Shown here one piece after another: positions 7,637-12,282 of a stretch of 12,282 nt of DNA. The position numbers and the translations under genes were made by a program. This DNA is from Candidatus Kuenenia stuttgartensis (GTDB lineage: Bacteria > Planctomycetota > Planctomycetia > Isosphaerales > Isosphaeraceae), in the NCBI GenBank assembly GCA_945874095.1, contig CAMCFM010000071.1:1-12282 (forward strand), in the 5' to 3' direction. Under the pieces are notes generated by a model. It was given only the letters and a program-made list of their open reading frames with translations, was not told the DNA's origin and did no database searches. How positions within the stretch are numbered: position 1 is the stretch's first letter; each line of letters begins with the position of its first letter.

Positions 7637-9601
7637 ATGGCCAACGCCATCTTGCCGCGAATCGCTGGACCTTCGGATCTGAAGGCCCTTTCCGAGAAGG
7701 AACTCGAGCAGCTGGCCGCTGAAATGCGCGCCGAGCTGATTCGTGTCGTTGGCAGCCGTCCGGCCCACTTTGCCAGCAATCTGGGAGTGGTCGAGCTGTG
7801 CCTCGCCCTTCACATCGCCTTCGACTTCCGCAAGGATCGGATCATCTGGGACACAGGTCACCAGATTTATCCCCATAAATTGATCACTGGCAGGGCCGCT
7901 GAACTGCCCTCGATTCGGACCAAGGGCGGCCTGATGGGCTACCCGAACCCTGCCGAAAGCGAATTCGACCTCTTCATGACCGGCCATGCCGGTGCAGCTG
8001 CCTCCACAGCGCTCGGCCTCAAGGCAGGCGACGATGTGATGGGCGAACCGGACCGCTACAGCGTGGCCATTGTCGGCGATGGTGCCCTGCCTTGTGGGAT
8101 GGTCTACGAGGCCATGAACAATGCAGCTGGTTTGAACAAGAAATTTCTGCTGGTCTTAAACGACAACAAGATGTCGATCTGTCCAAGAGTGGGCGGCCTC
8201 GCCCAATATCTCGACAGAGTTCGTATGACATCGGCCTACAACGATATCAACAAGCGTCTGCGAAACTTCATCCCAAATATCCCGTTGGTCGGGGATGAAG
8301 CCGCCAGTTGGGCCCGACATTTCAAGGATGCCATCAAGGGCGGAATTCTTGGCTCCGGCATGTTGTTTGAAGAGATGGGCTTTACTTATCTAGGCCCGAT
8401 CGACGGCCACGACCTCAAAACGCTTCGCCACTACATTGAAAAGGTCAAGCTCCTCAACGGACCCGTACTGCTTCACGTCCTGACCGAAAAAGGCCACGGA
8501 TTTGAACCGGCTGCTGCTGATCCAGTAAAATTCCACGCCCCATCGCCGTTCAAGACCGACGACGAATGTGGTGTTGTCCACTTAAAGTCATCCTCAAGCA
8601 AGGCTTATACTGACACGGTCAGTGCATCCCTGTTGGAGATCATGGCCGTTAATCCAAAGGTTTCGATCATCACCGCGGCGATGTGCGAAGGCAACAAACT
8701 CCAGAAAATTCGCGACGCCTATCCTGAGCGTTTCTTCGATACCGGAATTTGCGAAAGTCATGCCGTGGCGTTCGCCGGAGGGATGGCCAAGGCCGGTGCC
8801 AGGCCTGTCGTCGATATCTACAGCACCTTCCTGCAACGCGGGTTCGATAATATTTTCCAGGAAGTTTCGCTCCAGAATCTGCCAGTCCTGTTCACGCTCG
8901 ACCGTGCTGGAGTGGTTGGTGCCGATGGGCCAACCCACCACGGCACTTACGATATCGCTTACATGCGTATGCTGCCTAATATGGTGGTCATGGCACCTGG
9001 CGACGAAATGGACGTAAAGCCAATGCTGGAATATGCTTTGGCGCTTGATTCACCGACATCGATTCGTTACCCCAAGACCAATGTTGAGACAATCCAGCGC
9101 GAGTTTCAGCCGATCGAAACCGGTCAGGCCGAAGTTCTTGACTGGGAAACAGACGGAATGCTGATTGTCTGTGGAGCATTCCTGGGATCAGCCACCCGCG
9201 TGGCCAAGCGTCTGCGCGACGAACATGGCCTGAGGGTGGGTGTGGTCAACGCCCGGTTTATCAAGCCTCTGGACAGCGCAACCATCAACAAGGCCATCGA
9301 AGAATCCGGATTCGTTCTGACCATTGAGGAAGGCTGCCTGATGGGCGGCTTCGGGTCGGCTGTTCTGGAATCTGCGAACGATGCTGGGATTTCCACCGCC
9401 CATGTTCGACGCCTGGGCTTGCCTGACAAATATATCCTTCATGCAGAACGTGACGAACAGTTGGCTGAGGTCGGGCTTGATGAGGCCGGTATCTATCGGT
9501 CAGCCCTCAGTCTGGCACGCCTTGCCGGCTTAGAATTCAACACTTCCGAATATCACGAATCGGCAAACGGCCAGGTAGCTGCCGTTCAGCCTTCGCGATA
9601 A
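7637..9601 (+). CDS. dxs: 1-deoxy-D-xylulose-5-phosphate synthase
   Basis: This 654-residue protein carries out the first step of the MEP pathway, joining pyruvate and glyceraldehyde 3-phosphate with thiamine diphosphate and loss of CO2. The N-terminal domain has HFASNLGVVELCLALH (H44), WDTGHQIYPHKLITGR (71-86) and the ThDP/Mg motif, GDG at 147-149 to N175-D176-N177. GPIDGHD (253-259) and KFHAPSP (H300) follow. The pyrimidine-binding domain has DTGICESHA with catalytic E373, DRAGVVGADGPTHHG (422-436) and the C-terminal transketolase domain from about 500. All expected catalytic residues are present and the length is close to the family norm of about 620-640. At the substrate-phosphate loop the usual YPRG reads YPKT (K480), a conservative change. 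It sits directly behind ispA, which uses the end product of the pathway. Confidence 0.96.
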   Translation: MANAILPRIAGPSDLKALSEKELEQLAAEMRAELIRVVGSRPAHFASNLGVVELCLALHIAFDFRKDRIIWDTGHQIYPHKLITGRAAELPSIRTKGGLMGYPNPAESEFDLFMTGHAGAAASTALGLKAGDDVMGEPDRYSVAIVGDGALPCGMVYEAMNNAAGLNKKFLLVLNDNKMSICPRVGGLAQYLDRVRMTSAYNDINKRLRNFIPNIPLVGDEAASWARHFKDAIKGGILGSGMLFEEMGFTYLGPIDGHDLKTLRHYIEKVKLLNGPVLLHVLTEKGHGFEPAAADPVKFHAPSPFKTDDECGVVHLKSSSSKAYTDTVSASLLEIMAVNPKVSIITAAMCEGNKLQKIRDAYPERFFDTGICESHAVAFAGGMAKAGARPVVDIYSTFLQRGFDNIFQEVSLQNLPVLFTLDRAGVVGADGPTHHGTYDIAYMRMLPNMVVMAPGDEMDVKPMLEYALALDSPTSIRYPKTNVETIQREFQPIETGQAEVLDWETDGMLIVCGAFLGSATRVAKRLRDEHGLRVGVVNARFIKPLDSATINKAIEESGFVLTIEEGCLMGGFGSAVLESANDAGISTAHVRRLGLPDKYILHAERDEQLAEVGLDEAGIYRSALSLARLAGLEFNTSEYHESANGQVAAVQPSR

Positions 9602-9634
9602 CTTCAGACGCATCCATGCGGGAATTGTTCGAAA

Positions 9635-10525
9635 ATGAGCCTTCATATTCAGCCTGATGCGCCCTTGCGAATCGCCTTGCTGGGGCATGGTGGTCGTGAA
9701 AGTGTGCATGAAGTTGCGGCTCAACTGCGACGGCTTCTGGCTGGTATGCCAGAACTTACGCTGGTTTATGAAGATTTCTCAGCGGAATCAAGCCTCGAAG
9801 GATTGACCGCCGATGTGGCGATTGTCCTGGGCGGTGACGGAACTGTTCTTCGGGTGGCCCGCCGCATGGGCCATAAACCCCTGCCAATTCTTGGTGTAAA
9901 TCTGGGCCGATTGGGATTTCTTACGGAAGTGAATCCTGAATCAATCAGGGGCGTGTTGGAAGATCTTGCTGACAGAGCGTTTCATGTCGATGAATTGATG
10001 ACGCTCGAGTGTCTGGTTTACAGGGCCAGTCAAAACAAGCCTGATATCAGCCTGAGGGCTTTGAACGACGTCGTTTTTCGAGCCAGTCCACCGTTTCGAT
10101 TGATCGACATCGACCTCTTTATTGACGACAAACCTGCAGCACGATACCGCGCAGATGGACTGATCGTAGCAACGGCTGCTGGCTCAACCGCTCACAATCT
10201 TTCAGCCGGTGGCCCGATTCTTTGCCCCGAGGCACGGATGGTGGTGATCACACCGATTGCGCCCCATACACTGACACAGCGACCACTTGTGGATGACGCA
10301 CGCAAGACTTACAGGCTTTCGATTGTTGGCCCAAACATGCCGACTCTGCTGGTGGTGGACGGTCAGGAAGACCTGCCAATTTATCCGTCGGACATCGTAG
10401 AGATTGTCCAAGGCTCGCCTTCTTTACCTGTGGTTCGAGCCAGACAAAGCGACTTTTATCGGAATCTGGCCGAAAAATTAGGCTGGGGATCCTACTTGCC
10501 AGGCGATCGTGGAGGTCGTCACTGA
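9635..10525 (+). CDS. nadK: NAD kinase
   Basis: This 296-residue cytoplasmic enzyme makes NADP by phosphorylating NAD with ATP or polyphosphate. The diagnostic motifs are in order: GGDGT (66-70, catalytic D68), NLGRLGFLTE (89-98), LNDVV (143-147), the glycine-rich DGLIVATAAGSTAHNLSAGG (174-193) and ITPIAPHTLTQRPLV (205-219). The length is typical for bacterial NadK. The gene begins 33 bases after the dxs stop without an obvious Shine-Dalgarno sequence, so the start rests on the family N-terminus (LRIALLGHGG begins at residue 11) and could shift slightly. The NADPH derived from its product is used by the MEP-pathway reductoisomerase, which gives a functional link to dxs besides the known genomic neighbourhood. 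Confidence 0.95.
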   Translation: MSLHIQPDAPLRIALLGHGGRESVHEVAAQLRRLLAGMPELTLVYEDFSAESSLEGLTADVAIVLGGDGTVLRVARRMGHKPLPILGVNLGRLGFLTEVNPESIRGVLEDLADRAFHVDELMTLECLVYRASQNKPDISLRALNDVVFRASPPFRLIDIDLFIDDKPAARYRADGLIVATAAGSTAHNLSAGGPILCPEARMVVITPIAPHTLTQRPLVDDARKTYRLSIVGPNMPTLLVVDGQEDLPIYPSDIVEIVQGSPSLPVVRARQSDFYRNLAEKLGWGSYLPGDRGGRH

Positions 10526-10570
10526 TCGCTCCAGGAGCGAACCGTGGACAAGCCCCCTGCGGCTGTTGTC
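10526..10570 (+). terminator. Pair of hairpins after nadK, possible transcript end
   Basis: Directly after the nadK stop lie TCGCT-ccagg-AGCGA (10526-10540) and GACA-AGCC-ccctgc-GGCT-gt-TGTC (10547-10570, two-base bulge). Neither is followed by a T run, so a normal intrinsic terminator is not supported. They could be 3' end-stabilising structures or part of a factor-dependent terminator. Confidence 0.3.
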
Positions 10571-10922
10571 TAGCCAGTCTTGGCGATAGCCCCGGTTGGT
10601 TTTAAAAGATAGGGAGTTTTTTCCGGCCTGATCCTTTGGTATCTACCCGTAACCCCTAGAATACGCAACTTATTCTTAGCCTGTTCATCAAGGATTAGGT
10701 TGAACGGAAAATTCAACTCGCTGGCTTTTATGGGCTGGAGCGTTTGCTAAAGCTGCCAAACACCACAACAATCAGCACAATCGTCTTAATCGACCGACTC
10801 ACCAACGTAATCCTGGCAATTTTCCTGAGAAGGTACTACCGCTGAGAGGGTAAAACCCGATAAAACAGATAGTGCTCGCGGTCTAGGAAGAATCAGTGGA
10901 TTTTTCCGACTGCGGGATTTGA

Positions 10923-10958
10923 CCAGGTCGCTTCTACCGTGTAGATTAGAGCGACCGG
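10923..10958. repeat. Long bulged inverted repeat (14 base pairs)
   Basis: Arms CC-a-GGTCGCT-TCTAC and GTAGA-ttag-AGCGACC-GG face each other over the loop CGT. All 14 pairs are Watson-Crick, with a one-base bulge on the left and a four-base bulge (TTAG) on the right. No T run follows on the plus strand. The paired bases were read directly; function is unknown. Confidence 0.8.
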
Positions 10959-10987
10959 ACATGTGTCATGGTCCGATTAGTGGTGCT

Positions 10988-11015
10988 AATGCTCAAAGTT
11001 GTGATTTTGAGCATT
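10988..11015. repeat. Perfect 10-bp inverted repeat upstream of promoter
   Basis: AATGCTCAAA and TTTGAGCATT are separated by 8 bases. The centre (about 11001.5) lies 28 bases before the -35 box and roughly 62 bases before the predicted transcription start. That is a position used by class I activators. It may therefore be an operator for the repeat-protein gene; as RNA it would form a stable hairpin. Confidence 0.75.
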
Positions 11016-11029
11016 GCCAAGATTCATGC

Positions 11030-11057
11030 TTGACCTCTATGGAAGATGGGGTATGGT
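11030..11057 (+). promoter_or_regulatory. Sigma70-like promoter of the repeat-protein gene
   Basis: TTGACC (11030-11035, five of six consensus bases) is followed after 16 bases by TATGGT (11052-11057, four of six). Transcription would start near 11064 and give a leader of about 70 bases before the ATG at 11133. Confidence 0.5.
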
Positions 11058-11119
11058 TCAGCGAGCTTAGACACTGGTCGTTCGTTGGAAGCAGATTCCC
11101 ATTCCGTACTGATACTCTT

Positions 11120-11125
11120 AGGAGA
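11120..11125 (+). promoter_or_regulatory. Strong ribosome binding site of the repeat-protein gene
   Basis: AGGAGA lies 7 bases before the ATG at 11133. It fixes the start there, although the frame is open back to 11046; the resulting protein starts with a clean signal peptide. Confidence 0.85.
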
Positions 11126-11132
11126 GACCGAG

Positions 11133-11759
11133 ATGCGTAAGTTCGCTGTCGCGGCAGCCCTGGTCGTAATGACTGGCTCAGCTGTCAATGCCCAAACCAA
11201 ATCAACACCACAAGCTGTTGCTCCTGCCAAGGTTGCCCCAGTCGCTCAAGCCGCTGTTGCTCCTGCCAAAGTGACACCAGCCGCCCAAGCCGCTGCTCCT
11301 GCCAAAGTGACACCAGCTGCTCAAGCTCCTTCTAAGGTTGTTCCAGCCGCTCAAGCTGCTGCTCCTTCAAAGGTTGCTCCTGCCGCTCAAGCTGCTGCTC
11401 CTTCAAAGGTTGCTCCTGCTCCACAAGCCGCTGCTCCTTCTAAAGTTGCTCCTGCTGCTCAAGCCGCTGCTCCTTCTAAAGTTGCTCCAGCCGCTCAAGC
11501 CGCTGCTCCTTCAAAGGTTGCTCCTGCTGCCCAAGCCGCTGCTCCTTCTAAAGTTGCTCCAGCCGCACAAGCCGCTGCTCCTTCTAACGTTGCTCCAGCC
11601 GCTCAAGCTGCTGCTCCTTCAAAGGTTGCTCCAGCTGCCCAAGCCGCTGCTCCTTCAAAGGTCGCTCCAGCCGCTCAAGCCGCTGTTGCTCCTTCAAAGG
11701 TTGTTCCTGCTGCTCAAGCTGCTCCTAGCGTTCCTGCCAAGAGCACGCCACAAGGCTGA
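11133..11759 (+). CDS. Small exported Ala/Pro/Lys/Gln 12-residue repeat protein, function unknown
   Basis: The 208-residue product begins with a signal peptide (basic RK, hydrophobic FAVAAALVVMTG, likely cleavage after AVNA at residue 20). The rest is almost entirely a 12-residue repeat of consensus AAAPSKVAPAAQ in about 14 copies: four degenerate units of 10-13 residues at 28-74, nine near-identical units at 75-182, and one 13-residue unit at 183-195. The mature chain uses only nine amino acids (A, P, V, K, Q, S, T, N, G). It has 15 lysines at near-regular spacing and no acidic, aromatic or sulphur residues, so it is strongly basic and likely extended or disordered. The motif KSTPQ occurs at both ends (residues 23-27 and 203-207). 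I do not recognise a family. A role in binding envelope polymers or other polyanions is only a guess. Its own promoter, strong ribosome site and intrinsic terminator indicate a well-expressed single-gene unit. Confidence 0.85.
   Translation: MRKFAVAAALVVMTGSAVNAQTKSTPQAVAPAKVAPVAQAAVAPAKVTPAAQAAAPAKVTPAAQAPSKVVPAAQAAAPSKVAPAAQAAAPSKVAPAPQAAAPSKVAPAAQAAAPSKVAPAAQAAAPSKVAPAAQAAAPSKVAPAAQAAAPSNVAPAAQAAAPSKVAPAAQAAAPSKVAPAAQAAVAPSKVVPAAQAAPSVPAKSTPQG
11214..11717 (+). repeat. Tandem 36-bp repeat array coding the 12-residue units
   Basis: About 14 in-frame units; the regular core is nine 36-bp units at 11355-11678. Units differ by linked synonymous changes: the Ser-Lys pair is written TCA-AAG in some copies and TCT-AAA in others. 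One TCT copy has mutated to TCT-AAC (Ser-Asn, near 11585). The flanking units have lengths of 30, 36 and 39 bp. Confidence 0.95.
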
Positions 11760-11778
11760 TCTTGTTTTTAGAACAATT

Positions 11779-11811
11779 AAAGCCACCATGGTTGACATGG
11801 TGGCTTTTTTT
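11779..11811 (+). terminator. Intrinsic terminator of the repeat-protein gene
   Basis: A perfect stem AGCCACCATG / CATGGTGGCT (11781-11790 and 11796-11805) with loop GTTGA is preceded by AA and followed by a run of seven T ending at 11811. It lies 20 bases after the stop codon. Confidence 0.96.
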
Positions 11812-12220
11812 ATGCGCATTTCGAAAGGCTTATACCGGATTCCAAGGTGATTTGACTGTGATCTGGTTTTAGGACCACCCCGAAATCCTGCATGAGCCAT
11901 AGTTTATATCATAATTACAAAACGGGTTTGTCTCGATAATTGATGATTCGCCCTGGAAGCGGGTGGGATTCATCCCACCGATTCATCCCACCCTACTTTG
12001 CCAGCCCCGATTGAGTGGGTACTAGCCTGACTCTCGATTCAGCACAATCCTATTGCTCGCAATAATCCGTACAAACATCGCAAATTCGCCATACTTAAAA
12101 ACCGAGGTCATGGATTCAAGGGATATATTCTGCAATAGGAGTGTCGATCGGTATCGAAAACTTGTTCTCGATCCATTCCCAGAACGCAGCTTGAATCAGC
12201 ACCCGGGGTTGCTTGCAAAC
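11812..12220. other. Non-coding stretch before the cheA-like gene
   Basis: Apart from the small palindromic repeat at 11961-11992, no gene or RNA was recognised. It must hold the promoter of the following gene if that gene is transcribed alone. A TATATT at 12124-12129 is a weak -10 candidate without a clear -35. Confidence 0.4.
11961..11992. repeat. Small palindromic element with tandem 13-bp copy
   Basis: GGGTGGGAT (11961-11969) pairs with ATCCCACC just after it, or with ATCCCACCC at the far end, because GATTCATCCCACC is present twice in tandem (11967-11979 and 11980-11992). Two alternative hairpins are therefore possible. The shape is like the dispersed REP-type palindromes of intergenic DNA; copy number elsewhere cannot be seen. 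Confidence 0.7.
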
Positions 12221-12282
12221 ATGGATAATTTCGTCCAGGAATTCCTGGTTGAAACTCGTGAATACGTCGAACAGATCGATCA
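12221..12282 (+). CDS. Probable CheA-type histidine kinase, N-terminal fragment
   Basis: Only 20 complete codons are visible. They read MDNFVQEFLVETREYVEQID, which matches the opening helix of the Hpt domain in CheA chemotaxis kinases (family pattern M-D-x-F-V-x-E-F-L-x-E-T/S-x-E-x-L). The phosphorylated His and the kinase domains lie beyond the edge. The ribosome site is weak (GGGG at 12205-12208). The frame is open back to an ATG at 12110, which would add 37 residues of no recognised kind, so the start at 12221 rests on the family pattern. Confidence 0.65.
   Translation, partial: MDNFVQEFLVETREYVEQID

Larger units (their letters stand above)
10571..11029. other. Non-coding stretch rich in hairpin-forming sequence
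   Basis: No coding frame with family resemblance or a ribosome site was found. The stretch holds several small inverted repeats: GTTGAA/TTCAAC (10699-10717), GGGT-aaa-ACCC (10848-10858) and CAGTGGA/TCCgACTG (10894-10912), plus the two stronger ones listed separately. It does not match a tRNA, TPP or other riboswitch that I can recognise. It may be an extended regulatory region or hold an unrecognised small RNA; nothing here proves transcription. Confidence 0.4.

Noticed and set aside
7075..7779. A 234-codon open frame on the minus strand across ispA and dxs
   Set aside because: It is antisense to two well-supported genes, has no ribosome site or recognisable motif, and its composition (many Arg, Pro, Ser, His) is that of a shadow frame.
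9599..9635. dxs and nadK lie in the same frame, parted by one TAA and 11 codons, which hints at a readthrough fusion
   Set aside because: Both proteins are complete with normal ends, and one in three gene pairs shares a frame by chance.
10821..10860. CTGAGA and ACCCGAT strings recalling a TPP riboswitch
   Set aside because: The conserved P2/P4 sequences and spacing of the THI element are missing, and the next gene is unrelated to thiamine.
11214..11717. Possible CRISPR array because of the 36-bp period
   Set aside because: The units are contiguous without spacers, keep the reading frame and vary synonymously, so this is a coding repeat.
11338..11850. A 170-codon Leu/Pro-rich frame overlapping the repeat protein
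   Set aside because: It is the shifted reading of the 36-bp repeat, which has no stops in this frame. It has no ribosome site and runs through the terminator.

Overview
The window looks like chromosomal DNA of a planctomycete (Planctomycetaceae-like). The main reason is a secreted dehydrogenase that ends in the Pirellula/Verrucomicrobium-type heme-binding domain, a lineage-typical architecture. The moderate GC content and the FHA-type signalling gene are compatible with this. No sequence search was possible, so the assignment is an inference.

Positions 1-5862, minus strand, read leftwards. A run of four genes begins with a 1004-residue exported protein that fuses a glucose/sorbosone-dehydrogenase propeller to three c-type heme sites. 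A GT-B glycosyltransferase-like protein follows, joined to it by a 4-base GTGA overlap. Next come a D-2-hydroxyacid dehydrogenase and an FHA-domain signalling protein, probably FHA-GGDEF, which is cut by the window edge. The first two are very likely co-transcribed; the other two may belong to the same unit.

Positions 6150-10525, plus strand. A divergent housekeeping cluster of four genes: xseB (exonuclease VII small subunit), ispA (farnesyl diphosphate synthase type), dxs (first step of the MEP isoprenoid pathway) and nadK (NAD kinase). Dxs feeds isopentenyl units to IspA, and NadK makes the NADP that later MEP steps need as NADPH. The order matches the xseA-xseB-ispA-dxs-tlyA-nadK cluster known from other bacteria, but xseA and tlyA are absent here.

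Positions 10526-11811, plus strand. About 600 bases without a gene hold several hairpin-forming sequences, including a 10-bp perfect inverted repeat placed just upstream of a good sigma70-like promoter. This promoter drives a small exported protein (208 residues) made almost wholly of about 14 units of a 12-residue Ala/Pro/Lys/Gln repeat. The gene ends in a textbook intrinsic terminator. It is the most unusual item in the window.

Positions 11812-12282. A non-coding stretch with a small palindromic/tandem repeat, then the first 20 codons of a probable CheA-type chemotaxis histidine kinase.
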